Assembly (NCBI GenBank): GCA_013339895.1
Contig: JABACO010000001.1
Location: 22,898,996 to 22,962,995, forward strand
From: Ephydatia muelleri
Taxonomy: Eukaryota > Porifera > Demospongiae > Spongillida > Spongillidae
Length of the DNA: 64,000 bases
Direction: 5' to 3'
Shown piece by piece: positions 1 through 10,190 of the stretch (position 1 is its first letter; each line of letters opens with the position of its first letter). The translations under genes and the position numbers were made by a program. A model generated the notes under the pieces. The model ran no database searches, was not told the DNA's origin, and worked only from the letters and a program-made list of their open reading frames with translations.

Positions 1-527
1 ATTCATGACATTGTGCCTTTGTAAATATCTGAACCTGCGGCAGCAGGTTCAATATAGGATTGATTGAGGATTGATGAAATCATTAAAAAAAGTCTGGAGG
101 GACAACGGAGAAACGGATCGCTTATCTCTTTGTCGCGATGGAACGAGAACTCAAAGATCTACAGTTCTACGTTTGTTCCGTGTCATAAAACGGTGTGCTT
201 TTAGAGAAACAAACGAATTCCTTTTTTTCGTGCCCAGTCCCAAAATAATTGTCGTCGTCGTCGTCGTCTTCTTCTTCTTCCTTAGGAAGGTATAACTCGA
301 GCTACGAACGGTTTTGAAGAACGGCAATAGCACCAATATCTTTGGAATTCACCTGCACGGTGCCCTTTAAGGTCATATAAAGACTACAGCGAGAAGTACC
401 TCATGCGGTAGCAGGTTCTGTATAGGATATGAAGTTTATTGTTGATGAATGAAGTTATTTTACAGCATGCAGTATAAATACTCCGACCTGCACGAAATTT
501 ATTTGGTGTTCCTAATACTTTGGCTAA
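1..527. other. Upstream region with a short direct repeat; no gene seen
   Basis: No convincing coding signal. A module reading roughly tgcggcagcaggttcaatat at about 42-95 recurs in diverged form at about 402-456 (tgcggtagcaggttctgtat), each followed by a gattgatgaa-like stretch. The second copy lies about 70 bases before the start codon of the next gene, so the pair may be duplicated promoter sequence. A short (GTC)n run lies near 250-270. Confidence 0.35.
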
Positions 528-2281
528 ATGCCTTCGCGTAATCGAAAGAAGAGATCTAAGCAACGAGCAGAATACCTTCAAAAGCAAGACGATATTTTAT
601 CACAACAAAACAAGGCTAAAGCCCGAGCGCGCTACAAGGCCGATCCCGAAAAGAAGAAGGCCTCTGTACGCGACAGCTACAAGGCCGATCCCGAAAAGAA
701 GGCCTCAGTACGCGACAGCTACAAGGCCGATCCCGAAAAGAAGAAGGCCTTTGTATGCGACAGCTACAAGTCCGATCCCGAAAAGAAGGCCTCTGTACGC
801 GACAGCTACAAGTCCGATCCCGAAAAAAAGAAGGCCTCTGTACGCGACAGCTACAAGGCCGATCCCGAAAAAAAGAAGGCCTCTGTCACAGGGAAAAAAT
901 GGGTCGAATCAAAGTTTTGATTTTATAAAGGATTTTAAATCGTCTGTAAAATCATTGTGTGATTGAACAATAAAATCAAACGCGTGTGATTTTTACTGTT
1001 CAATCACGTAATGATTCCAAAGTGATTCTACGCGTTTTTTTTCCTGTGTGTACGCGACAGCTACAAGGCCGATCCCGAAAAGAAGAAGGCCTCTGTACGC
1101 GACAGCTACAACGCAGATATTGAATCTAAGCAATCTGCTAAAAGGCAGCGATATCAAGAGGACGTCGAGGAGAACCGCGCTGCTAAAAGGCCGAAATACG
1201 AGGACAATTCAGCTGCCATTAAGGCATCTGAAAGGAATCGGTATTGGTATGACCCCGCTGTCCGATTGGCTAAACGTGCTGCCGAGAGGAAGCGGAATCG
1301 CAGGGGTCACCGAACTACCACTACCACCCAAAGGTATGTCATGGCATGTTGTATTGCACTAGCATTAAAAAGCTATAGGAAGATGTGCATGCAACATGTG
1401 TACAGCACGCATGTAAGGAAGGGATCTGCACAAAACCATTCACTTCACATGTACAGCATGCATGGTGACCCAACTGTTGTGTACAGTACATGTAGTCCTT
1501 TCTCCTTTGTGACCTGTCTATTGAATATTGGGGGTGTCATCCTTAATCTTACAAAAAGGCTTCCTTATCTGATGTACTACGGCTGCAACTGTGTATGAGC
1601 ACTGAAACCATATCCTTCTCCCATATAGCTACTCCTTGTATGAACCCAAATCTCATGCACTAATGGAGTATAATGGTAGACTTGAAAAAGCTATTCTTAG
1701 GGATAGTGAGCTTCTAAGTGAAGTAAATTATGCCTTTTGTAAGTCTCATCCATTGCTAGCTCAAAAGGTTGTTACAAGATCTGCCCGTGCAGCAGTAAGT
1801 AAGATTGGTGCAGATGCATTAGTCGGAGGACGAAGTACATCCTCCAACTCCTCTTCCCTTTACACAGCCACCGCTGCTAGATACATTGCTGCCCCCCTAC
1901 TGTCCGCCGCCAGCAGCAACTGCAGCACTGCCCCTGCTGAGCAGAGCTGCCCCCACCGCTGCCCCACCGCCAACAGCAGAGCTTCCCCCACCTCCAGCAG
2001 CAGAAGCAGGAGCACCGCCGCTACCTGCACCAGCCCCACCACCAGCACCAGTATTGGCACCAGGCCCCCACCACCACTTTGCCTGCTGCCACCCTGGCCG
2101 CTGCCACCACCACCCGCATGGCTCCCATGGCCAGAACCAGGCCGCCGCGGCCATAGAAGAGGCTGGGGGAGACAAAGAGGACAAGGTGGAACCGTACAGA
2201 ACATTAAGAACTCATATACATATAATTTCTATTATTAAATTTTTTAACCTCCCTCCCTTCAAAATTAAAATTAATTTGTGA
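528..2281 (+). pseudogene. Sponge-type DPEKKKASVRDSYKA repeat protein gene, split by a MITE
   Basis: The ATG at 528 opens a basic protein (MPSRNRKKRSKQRAEYL) followed by about seven 12-15 residue repeats of the type YKADPEKKKASVRDS. A 162-bp inverted-repeat element at 887-1048 interrupts the repeat array and brings an in-frame stop. Past it the same frame resumes (YNADIESKQSAKRQRY, then ERNRYWYDPAVRLAKRAAER). My splice model is exon 1 528-1333 (donor AAG/GTATGT), exon 2 1629-1794 (YSLYEPKSHALMEYNGRL), exon 3 1868-2281, with matching phases, giving about 406 aa without the insert. The RYW..PAVR and YSLYEPKSH blocks match a large family of uncharacterised sponge proteins that I recall. Exon 3 is unusual: a Pro/Ala-rich stretch, then a His/Cys patch (HHHFACCHPGRCHHHPHGSH). 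Function unknown. It is probably inactive unless the insert is spliced out. Confidence 0.6.
887..1048. mobile_element. 162-bp MITE with CACAGG...CCTGTG inverted ends, family 1
   Basis: Terminal inverted repeats begin CACAGGGAAAAAATGGGTCG on the left; the right end read in reverse is CACAGGAAAAAAAACGCGTA. TGT flanks both ends (884-886 and 1049-1051), and deleting the element plus one TGT restores the host repeat GCCTCTGTACGCGACAGC exactly. There is no coding capacity. A second member lies at 44015-44190. Confidence 0.8.
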
Positions 2282-2314
2282 CCACTTATAAAGACGCCAG
2301 AGAAAACTTATGAA

Positions 2315-2610
2315 ACAAGTAAATAAAAACATTCTCTAACGAGAAAGTTGTTGGTATATAGGATTGACCAATGGTGGTGTAAAAAGCACAGAAACAAGAG
2401 TGACAGAAATTTGACTGGAAAATTGAAATACGCCTATATTTAGCACACTAACGTTGTAACAGTACATGCCTGAGTAATGGGCTAAATATAGGCCTGTTTC
2501 AATTTTCCAGTCAAATTTCTGTCACTCTTGTTTCTGTGCTTTTTACACCACCATTGGTCAATCCTATATACCAACAACTTTCTCGTTAGAGAATGTTTTT
2601 ATTTACTTGT
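2315..2610. repeat. Foldback (palindromic) element, 130-bp arms
   Basis: Bases 2315-2444 and 2481-2610 are near-perfect reverse complements, with a 36-base spacer. The outer ends read ACAAGTAAATAAAAACATTC; the inner ends read GCTAAATATAGG and its complement. No clear target duplication is visible. The left arm contains AATAAA shortly after the preceding gene's stop, so it may supply that gene's polyadenylation signal. Confidence 0.85.
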
Positions 2611-3452
2611 CCAAATTAAGATAGGATCAGAGGAGGGCTATGTGCACACACATACACACACACACACACACACACAGCATGTCTCAGCTCATGAAGTGGG
2701 AAGCTGAAATCCCATTGCAAGCATTGTTTTGTTCAGATTACACAGTGACTGACAGAAACAAAGAAAAATGAGTTCAATGACACCAAGTCTTATGAGAGCT
2801 TGGAGGTGATGGAAGCAATGGCTGCATTCTACCAACTGGCATCATGATTCGCTGCTTCTTCATCCTGTCCAGTTCTCGCCATCCTTTATATGTGTAGCCT
2901 GTATGTTTTTAAATTACTAATGACATAATGTAATCAGTAGAAGCCTGGGGGGGGGGGGGGGGGGGGGGGGGGGGGTGAGAGAGAGAGAGAGACAGGAAGG
3001 ATTGAGTAGGCAACACGCAACATCTATCAGTAACCCTCATAGTTTCAAGACATTCAGTTGCTACAGATGTTACATTAACAAGATGCACACCATTACAAGG
3101 GATTTACTGACCCTCTGATTTACACATGCCATTGTAACTTGCCATTCAGCCAATTAACCAATTAATCGGGCTGGTCTGCACCATTTACTATAACAGCGTG
3201 GCATGCCATGTAATGGTACGAAGGGAAAACTTATTTTTGCCCGAAACACCACCCCCTATTGCTTTCAACACAGATCCTCGTAACTAAATATCCATTCCTG
3301 GACCAATGGGACTTAATATATACATGTATGATCAGTCACATTGGTCCTTCTTCCTATGCATGGGTAAAATGCAACCATAGGTGGGTTCAAAAGTAGTTCT
3401 GGAAGAGTTTAAACTCTGCACATACATGTATGTGATTGCCCGCAGAAGCATA

Positions 3453-3529
<77 letters not shown>

Positions 3530-4862
3530 CACACACACACACACATGCACACACACACACACGCACACACACGCACACACACACACACACTTGCATTGTA
3601 GCTTTTTCCTCCTTACTTACACACCTAGATCAGTTATAAGGGTATACACTTACACTGGTACATGCATTACGTCACAAGCACCATACGTATACATGCACCA
3701 TACAGTAAAAGCATACACATGTGTTGGAGGCAAAATATACAGTTTTTACAATTTATTCGCAATACATAATCGATATGCTACTGCTAAACTATACTACAAC
3801 AGCGTAATACATTATTTCTAATAAATGCTCCCTTTGTGAAGGGCACTATTATTACATCCGATTCGAACCTAACTAATCACAGAATCACACTGTCAACACA
3901 TCGATATCGAGTACGTGGATGGAACCACACAACTACGCTTAAAGTTTCTCACCTCGAATCTGCAAAATATTAGCGTTGCTGTTGTGTTAGTTTGATAACT
4001 GGAGGTGTCGCATGTACATGTACATGTGATCCATTTGGCTGCTGGTTTGTTTCTCAGACACTCGATTCAGCTACATGTAGGCCTATAGGATCCGCTAACA
4101 TAAAAAATTTGATATACGAAGTGTTGCCAGCGTACGTAGATATCTGAGCAGCCGGTCGAGCCTACACTATCATTCTAATTTCAAGACAACGATCAGTCTA
4201 CTCGGTGACAGACTCGAAGCTTTTAGTATTCCATGTAGTTATGTTTATACGCTCATTTCCCCCTGTCTACCCCGCCCCCTGGCCCACCTCGCCCTCTGCC
4301 TCGACTCCACCCTCGCAGAATTGCCCTAGATGGGCGTGTCCAAGTTAGAGGTCTCACGTTAGCCAATATCTATGGCAACCCATAGAAACGCCATTTAAAA
4401 ATGGCGCCTTATTGCACCAAAACCCATTTACTATTTTTAAAAATGGTCCCCAAATTCTTCACGACAACATTCACTTTTTTTCATATATTATATTATTTGG
4501 ATAGTTTTAGAATAGTTTTAGAGGGTGGCAAAAGTTCTAACCCCCTCTGTTCATTAGCTATAACTAATGGAATATCTTAATTAGCATGATTTTTTTCCAT
4601 TTTGTGTACAAGTCTATGGAATATCATATTTTCAGAAATGGTCCCAGAATTTTGGACGGTATGAGATACAAAATTTGAAATTGCCTACATTTGAACATCA
4701 TTTAGAGTAGTATTAGTGGGTAGCAAAAGTTGCAGGTCCGTTATTTAATTAAATAATAATCAAGTTTGTAAAAACGCCATACATTCTCTATGGAACGTAC
4801 CGCGGAATGAAATCCAAAAATTTACAAACCGCAACATTCGTGACCGTTCATTTCTCCATATG
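2611..4862. repeat. Gene-free stretch with simple repeats
   Basis: It contains (CA)n at 2644-2676, a run of 29 G at 2947-2975 followed by (GA)n, and a (CA)n tract of about 135 bases at 3455-3590 with a few interruptions. No gene is recognised. The last 80 bases or so, ending in GTGACCGTTCATTTCTCCAT, resemble sequence ending near 42662 and near 55948, so an unclassified interspersed repeat probably ends just before the promoter of the next gene. Confidence 0.5.
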
Positions 4863-4870
4863 TATATAAA
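4863..4870 (+). promoter_or_regulatory. TATA box of secreted-protein gene copy A
   Basis: TATATAAA lies about 50 bases before the ATG. The same box and the following CTCCA-GCTTGAAATACTCCACTGA leader occur before the other three copies. Homology with the other copies stops immediately upstream of this box, so copy A has lost or exchanged its more distal promoter. Confidence 0.6.
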
Positions 4871-4920
4871 AATAAAAGCTCCACAGCTTGAAATACTCCA
4901 CTGAACATATACGACAGAAA

Positions 4921-5358
4921 ATGAGTGATCTAACTTTCTTCTCCATTCTAGTCACATTGGCTATAGGAACGCTTTGCGTCGAAACTGCTGCTCCCATTTC
5001 CGAGGCGTTAGAGAAAGTCTCAAAGGTTCTCGGAGAACGTCAAACTCGACAAAATTGTGCTCCTTTGAATGCTATAACCGCTGGTGGTGATTACAGTGGC
5101 CTGTCGCAGCAGTGTAATAATGCCATTTTAAACAATGCTGCCAATTCCATCCAGGGAGCAATATGCACGTCGGCCTGCAATGATCTGTACCGAGCTGAAG
5201 TCCAATGCTACGGAGCCGCGGTCACACAAGCAGCTTACAAACAACTATGCACGAACGGCTACCAGGGAGAAGCGGCTCGCCAAGCGACGGCGCATTACGT
5301 CACTGTCGGGGCAGCGTTGATTGCAGCTGTCACTGCCGTGCGCGCAATGATGCACTGA
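4921..5358 (+). CDS. Small secreted six-cysteine protein, copy A (145 aa)
   Basis: This intronless ORF starts at the ATG in CAGAAAATGAGTGATC, the start shared by all four copies. Residues 1-23 form a signal peptide (LTFFSILVTLAIGTLCV). A short acidic/basic segment ends in GERQTRQN, a possible processing site. The mature part has six cysteines at 46, 65, 82, 86, 96 and 110 (C-x18-C-x16-C-x3-C-x9-C-x13-C), consistent with three disulfides. The C-terminal 30 residues are Ala/Val-rich and hydrophobic (YVTVGAALIAAVTAV) and could form a membrane-inserting helix. I recognise no family. A secreted defence, toxin-like or structural peptide is possible, but this is guesswork. It differs from copy D at only three residues. 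Degraded 5' fragments of the same gene lie about 1.6 kb downstream. Confidence 0.85.
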   Translation: MSDLTFFSILVTLAIGTLCVETAAPISEALEKVSKVLGERQTRQNCAPLNAITAGGDYSGLSQQCNNAILNNAANSIQGAICTSACNDLYRAEVQCYGAAVTQAAYKQLCTNGYQGEAARQATAHYVTVGAALIAAVTAVRAMMH

Positions 5359-5748
5359 AGTATCCGGCGAACGCATACTTTCGTATGATGCATTGTACAA
5401 TTGAGCTGCAGTTGTACTGTTTTCGCTATGACTTTCATTTAATAGATTCCGTGTGTATAAAACATAGAAATTATAGTATACTATGATATCTACATGCATG
5501 TATATAGCCCATATACACTGCATGTAGGCCTATAGAGTGACATTTAAACTCCCCGGGAAGGTAATTTAAAGTTTCGTTGGCTGACTCTCGGCCATATGCA
5601 GGGCCGACGCCGGTGTCAAGTAAAATTGGGGATCCCATAACATTGGGGACCCCACCGTTAAATTATAGGGAACCCTTTATAAATCACATGCAGTGCGCAT
5701 ATGCATGAAGCACGTTCATTTTTTGTCACCTCTTGCATGGAGAGCAAC

Positions 5749-5886
5749 GCGATGGATATGAAAGATGGTCGTTTCATTTACAGGGAAATCTTTACGTATC
5801 ATTTAGACATCAAGTACCCATCTGGCTTCTGCAAGGCAGATAAGTTGGCTTTACGAAAGAGAGCCAAAGGCTTAATTCTGACATGA
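5749..5886 (+). pseudogene. BTB/T1 (KCTD-like) domain fragment inside the hAT element
   Basis: Translation gives MDMKDGRFIYREIFTYHLD, then KYPSGFCKADKLALRKRAK. This resembles the T1 pattern of a D-G-x-F-I-x-R-x-x-F-x-x-x-L-x-x-x-L core followed by an L-x-x-E/R-A-x-F-F helix. The copy at 45096-45247 keeps five extra residues (FFEAK). This is only the end of a domain, with no start or full fold. Confidence 0.4.
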
Positions 5887-6016
5887 AAAATTTAATCAGG
5901 AAGAACTTTTAAAATAGCTCCATTCACTAAACCTTATGCGCCTATGGAGAACTGGGGCATCAGAACTATAACTGTACAGCACATGTAAGACGATTAATTT
6001 GATGTAAGTGTGCACA

Positions 6017-6229
6017 TGTTCAATGTGTTTTTTGGTTGAGATTGTTATTGCTGCTCAATCATTGCTTTGTAAGCAGTTTGGTATAGCAGGGCTTCAGAAC
6101 ACCACATATGATATTATGTGCAAACAATTTGTTCATATCTTGCACAACGGACAAGATCACTGGCTAACAGTTTCAAACATTGGGTTGCAGTCAACCTACA
6201 TTAACATATTTGACAGTAAGCTTTTGTAG
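6017..6229 (+). pseudogene. Ulp1/C48 peptidase-like fragment inside the hAT element
   Basis: The frame reads VEIVIAAQSLLCKQFGIAGL, then FVHILHNGQDHWLTVSNIG and NIFDS. The HW pair followed about 17 residues later by a D resembles the His/Asp half of C48-type cysteine peptidases that accompany many invertebrate transposons. The catalytic Cys region is absent. The same fragment is present at 45381-45593. Confidence 0.4.
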
Positions 6230-6308
6230 ATTAGCAGAAAAGTACATATGATTGTGGTCTCGGCCAAACCGCGCAGTACCGCGGGAGGAGCTAGCTTCTG
6301 ATAGCAGT

Positions 6309-6509
6309 TCACCAATATATATCCTTAGTCACCTTCGGTAAAGTGATTGCACGTTCCACAGCCTCACGATGGCATCCTGAAGACTCGTGATTTTTAAATC
6401 TGATGGTAGCGTCTTTCCAGTTGGAAAACCCCGTCACAATGAAGGCTTTATCCACAGTTGAAGATGATATAGTCTGCCGTCTCTCTGAGCTGTCATGCAC
6501 ACATGACAA
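6309..6509 (-). pseudogene. hAT transposase N-terminal (TTF-type) fragment
   Basis: The reading frame contains AFIVTGFSNWKDATIRFKNH, then ESSGCHREAVERAITLPK. The GFSNWKDA...F..H..S..H pattern is characteristic of the TTF-type zinc finger at the start of hAT-family transposases and ZMYM-like proteins. It stops where the catalytic domain should begin. It is oriented inward from the right end of the element. Confidence 0.6.
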
Positions 6510-6899
6510 AACGCTAAATCACGGGCTTCATAATAACTTAACTCAGACACAATAAGACCGTTATTAACATGCATACTGGTACGTAACTCTACTGACTAGG
6601 CCCTAAGTCCATAATCCTTGCCGGTAACATTAAGAAAAAAAAAACGCTAAGCCTCAAAAAGTGGTGCGGCCATGGCCGCACCTGCTTGAACGGCGGCGTC
6701 GGCTCTGAATTATGTTCACACCAAAATAAAGCACCGTCTATGAGCCAAGGTACGATGTATAAACGCCCGACGTTTGCCTCATTGCTGATAGATACATGCA
6801 GCAATGGTTCTACAGGTACGGTTGTGCACGTGTACATGCATGTATCACTGCATGCAGTCGTGGTAGATCCTGAGCTTGTTTGTACGGCGCCGAAGGCAT

Positions 6900-7057
6900 G
6901 TCTAAAGATTGAAAAAGAAGTGTCGAGAAAGGAGATGGTGTATAACTTGAATTTGACTCCTTTGATAGGAACCCTCTGCGTCAAAACTGCTGCTTCCATT
7001 TCCGAGGCGTTGGAGAAAGCGTCAGGTGATTCAGCTGAACCCTTGGGAGAATTTTAG
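6900..7057 (+). pseudogene. Decayed 5' fragment of a secreted-protein gene copy
   Basis: The frame gives PLIGTLCVKTAASISEALEKASG, which matches signal-peptide and early residues (AIGTLCVETAAPISEALEKVS) of the secreted family. It then diverges into unrelated sequence. This shows that more family members once existed in the tandem unit. Equivalent fragments occur at 10550-10627 and 46340-46398. Confidence 0.7.
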
Positions 7058-7069
7058 TCCTTGAGCAAT

Positions 7070-7198
7070 CACGCTTTGCAATGCACAATTGCATTTTCTC
7101 AACAAACCATACCACCATATGACTTGAGGGATGGCCTGTGTTGGGGCATATGGTGGTATGGTTTGTTGAGAAAATGCAATTGTGCATTGCAAAGCGTG
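7070..7198. repeat. Perfect 52-bp inverted repeat (hairpin), unit A
   Basis: Bases 7070-7121 (starting CACGCTTTGCAATGCACAAT) are the exact reverse complement of 7147-7198, with a 25-base spacer. Only the right arm is present at the related sites near 8463, 10680 and 11877, so the left arm is an inverted duplication made before units A and D separated. Unit D has the same structure at about 46439-46566. Confidence 0.85.
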
Positions 7199-9049
7199 TC
7201 TTTGAGTACATGTATAAGTCAGCTTGCCTGGCCTGTGCTTTGTGTGATCTATTGACACATGTAGATGTGCATGCAATATTGATGTTGGCATGCATGGGTC
7301 ATGCTATGCAAATTGATGGATGTGTGAATCGTGAGGGGTAAAAATGTGTGTGGACCTTTAGTGTTGTCTTGTGGCTACAGTTTTGTCTGAGTGTCATGTA
7401 CGTGGACTGGTATAATGAAGCTCTAACATCAATACACTGTACAATACACATAGCAACAATAATCACCAAACACTGCATATGACTCAGTAGTGAGTTGCTG
7501 CTAATGGCCTTATATAGTGCGAACATTTTTTAATGAAACCATTCACTGGGAATGGAGCTTTATAGCTGGGAGTCTATTAGATATTCAGTGAACAAATTTT
7601 GTACGTTGTTATTTGAGCAAACTTACAATATCTGAAAGTACCCTCAAACATAGTGCTGACTCATTCTGCATGGAGGTGGTTTAGTCATGTGCCAAGTTAT
7701 TTGTGAGAGGTGTCGACATTGCTTGTAAGCATATGGACTAGTTGCTCATCTCACAAGTTCTCAGCAGGTGCACTGCACACATGCCGAAAGGGGTTAATAT
7801 ATAACATACACATAACAGCCAAATAATTGCCTGTGGATGACTTCAATTTCGGTCTTGGTAGAACAGTATGTAGTTGCCTGGCGGGTTCTTAATTTGTGTT
7901 GTCTCTTCCCCCTCCCCACATTTGTAATTGTATATATAGTGCATTTACATTGTCTCAGAAACCACAAAGCACACTTTGCTATATATCTAAACATGTGTAC
8001 TAGCATCTGCTGATCGCGCGAGAAACCACAAAGCACACTATGCTGTCTAAATATGTACGGGGCGACTTCCTGCCGATTTGTCGCATGCAACTCAAATGAA
8101 TGTTCCGCAAACCATCAGTAAACTAAACAATTACGGAACTTTTACCCATATTCATTCGAGTTGCATGCGACAAGTCGGCAGGAAGTCGCCCCGTGTATGC
8201 CGACCTTAAGTTAACTAGGCAAATAGGCGTTTGCAGAGTGACCACAAAGCAGATATTGGCATCTGCGGAGAAACCAAAAAGCACACTATGCAGCGTACCA
8301 AGTTCACTACCTCTGATTAAGAATCAGACCTGTGATTCAGCTTAAACCATGGGAAATGTTAGTCCACACTCCCACCTCTCATTAAGCATCAGGTGAGTCA
8401 GCTGAAACCATGGGGAAATTCTAGGCCTTGAGCAATTGTGAGTTCAGGGATGGCCTGCGTTGGGGCATATATGGTGGTAAGGTTTGTTGAGAAGATGCAG
8501 TTGTGCATTGCAAAGGCATGTCTATGAGTACATGTATAGGTCAGCTTGCCTGGCCTGTGCTTTGTGTGATCTATTTACACATGTAGATGTGCATGCATGT
8601 ATTGATGTTGGCATGCACGGGTGATGCTATGGGGCTACAGTTTGTCATGTACATGGACTTGTATAATGAAGCTCTAGCATACACTGTACAGTACATGTAC
8701 CAAAAACAACACTGAATCTATACAAACACTGCATATGATTTCGATTCACTGGGGACAGCGAGCTGGGAGTCTATTAGGTTCAGTGACCGAACGTTTTGTA
8801 CCACATTGGTTGTTTTAGTGAGCTTACACAATCATTGTGAATAATATTGTCAGAGAGAACCCACAAGTACAGGTTCTGCACGCTATAGTGTAGAGTATGG
8901 GGACTGGACATGGGGTGGGTAAGTACAGTGTACTGGAACTTGCCGCAAAAGGAATTATGTCGGACCACTAATGTAGTAGGAGTGGATCACATGCAAGGAG
9001 TGTGCTTTGGGATCATGTCTGTCACACGTCACCCCAGCACCTTCTTTCT
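7199..9049. repeat. Unit A downstream spacer: internal tandem duplication
   Basis: A block beginning near 7130 (GGGATGGCCTGTGTTGGGGC) recurs near 8450 (GGGATGGCCTGCGTTGGGGC), continuing through GCTTGCCTGGCCTGTGCTTT. The unit therefore contains a diverged internal duplication of about 1.3 kb. Short ATG-opened frames here look like chance. Copies of GAGAAACCACAAAGCACAC recur at irregular spacing. The block ends at 9049, where homology with units B and D stops. Confidence 0.6.
8057..8194. mobile_element. 138-bp MITE with about 45-bp inverted ends, family 2 (unit A)
   Basis: The left end ACGGGGCGACTTCCTGCCGA and its complement at the right enclose a short AT-rich centre. The arms run about 45 bases with two mismatches. 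The corresponding place in unit B (near 11580) lacks it. The duplication length cannot be read with confidence. Confidence 0.75.
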
Positions 9050-9328
9050 ATCAAGCGCTCTAAGCGTTTCCAAATACGGATCAATTTGCGTACTAAATAT
9101 GGTTATTCTTGAATTAGAAGAACTGCAGAAACATGCGAAAAGTTTAGCCATCCGGGTTTCAATTCTAACATGATTATTTCACCACGCGTAACCGTTACCA
9201 TAGAAACGGCATTATTTTAATCATACATTTATAATTACTGTTATTAATCCAAAGTGTATTGGACATGAATCGTCTGTGTAAGAATAAACGCGGGCAGCCA
9301 TTTAAACATTTCAAGTGAAGCCGGACTT
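9050..9328. other. Junction between tandem units A and B; no gene seen
   Basis: This unique AT-rich sequence is absent from units B and D at the equivalent place. It contains the inverted pair CGTTACCATAGAAACGG. Nothing coding is recognised. Confidence 0.35.
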
Positions 9329-9755
9329 AAAACACACCTAGTCCGTGTGCATTCCAATTATCACGCGGGAATCGTGAAATCATTCGTATGAAATCGGTCC
9401 ACTCACGATTCGTGAGCAAAAGGCGCACGGAGCGCGCTCTACCGGTTCTAATCGCGTGCTGTCACCAGCCCGCAATCAAAGCTGCGGATCGTGCACACAC
9501 ATGCAGATCCACGCCTCTTCCTTCTTCCAGTCATGCAGTTCGAGTGATGCTGCACAGGCACGTGCATCTATTAGTGGCGTACAAGATTGGGGCATGTTCT
9601 AAAAAGTTTAACCGAATTAGGGGAAGCGGTAAGGTCAATCGCGCCACATGCGGCTCTAGGGCACGTGACACACACAAGTGCTATATAAAAATAAGAGTTC
9701 CGTATCATGATCAGTGTACGGTTTGAAATACTCCACTGAACATATACGACAGAAC
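9329..9755 (+). promoter_or_regulatory. Intact long promoter of secreted-protein copy B
   Basis: The block starts AACACACCTAGTCCGTGTGC and ends in a TATA box (TATATAAA at 9682-9689) 66 bases before the ATG. The same block precedes copy C (from about 29200) and part of it precedes copy D (from about 43895). This strong non-coding conservation marks it as the ancestral promoter. It contains GGCACGTGCAT and GGGCACGTGACAC E-box-like CACGTG sites. This is the only copy without an insertion. Confidence 0.6.
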
Positions 9756-10190
9756 ATGAGTGGTCTAACTTTCTTCTCCGTTCTAGTCACATTGGCTGTA
9801 GGAACGCTGTGCGTCGAAACTGCCGCTCCCATTTCCGAAGCGGTGGAGAAAGTCTCAAAGGTTCTCGGAGAGCGTCAAACTCGACAAAATTGTGCTACTT
9901 TGAATGCTATAGTCGCTGGTGATTTAAGTGGTCTGTCGCAGCAGTGTAAAAATGCCATTTTAAACAATGCTGCCAATGCCATCCAGGGAGCAATATGCAC
10001 GTCGGCCTGCAATGATCTGTACCGAGCTGAGGTCCAATGCTATGGAGCCGCGGTCGCACAAGCAGCTTACAAACAACTATGCACGAACGGCTACCAGGGA
10101 GACGCGGCTCGCCAAGCGACGGCGCATTACGTCATTGTCGGGGCAGCGTTGGTCGCAGCTGTCACTGCCGTGCGCGCAATGATGCACTGA
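9756..10190 (+). CDS. Small secreted six-cysteine protein, copy B (144 aa)
   Basis: The organisation is as in copy A: signal peptide (LTFFSVLVTLAVGTLCV), the ERQTRQN segment, six cysteines, and a hydrophobic Ala/Val-rich end. It is one residue shorter than A and D between the first two cysteines (AGDLSG instead of AGGDYSG), a feature shared with copy C. It carries private changes (NAANAIQ, AVAQAA, GDAARQ, VIVGAALVAAV), making it the most divergent of the four at the C-terminus. The frame is open and the promoter intact, so it is likely expressed and functional. Confidence 0.85.
   Translation: MSGLTFFSVLVTLAVGTLCVETAAPISEAVEKVSKVLGERQTRQNCATLNAIVAGDLSGLSQQCKNAILNNAANAIQGAICTSACNDLYRAEVQCYGAAVAQAAYKQLCTNGYQGDAARQATAHYVIVGAALVAAVTAVRAMMH

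Larger units (their letters stand above)
5599..6707. mobile_element. Non-autonomous hAT-like transposon carrying gene fragments (copy A)
   Basis: The ends read CAGGGCCGACGCCG on the left and, in reverse, CAGAGCCGACGCCG on the right, typical of hAT termini. Unit B lacks the whole segment at the corresponding place (near 10350). The flanks (GCCATATG left, AATTATG right) look like a decayed 8-bp duplication. Inside, the minus strand at 6309-6509 encodes a TTF/hAT N-terminal-like piece (TGFSNWKDATIRFKNHESSG). The plus strand holds a BTB/T1-like and a C48-peptidase-like piece. The rest of the transposase is missing. Confidence 0.7.

Noticed and set aside
1636-2238. Unspliced reading of exon 2 of the repeat-protein gene into a Ser/Cys-rich frame
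   Set aside because: A strong donor at 1795 and acceptor at 1867 give a better, phase-matched reading of the GC-rich part in another frame.
3332-3639. Long Cys/Val- or His/Thr-alternating frames over CA/TG tracts (also 13479-14030, 25957-26431, 26749-27246, 56802-57059, 59449-59842)
   Set aside because: They are translations of dinucleotide repeats, open on both strands, with no splice or start context.
4888-4920. Upstream extension of the secreted-protein frames through a TTG or GTG codon
   Set aside because: Eukaryotic initiation expects ATG, all four copies share the ATG after CAGAA, and the signal peptide begins there.
7031-7341. Several 60-100 codon frames in the unit A spacer (and equivalents in B and D)
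   Set aside because: They overlap an inverted repeat and non-coding spacer; frames are not conserved between units.
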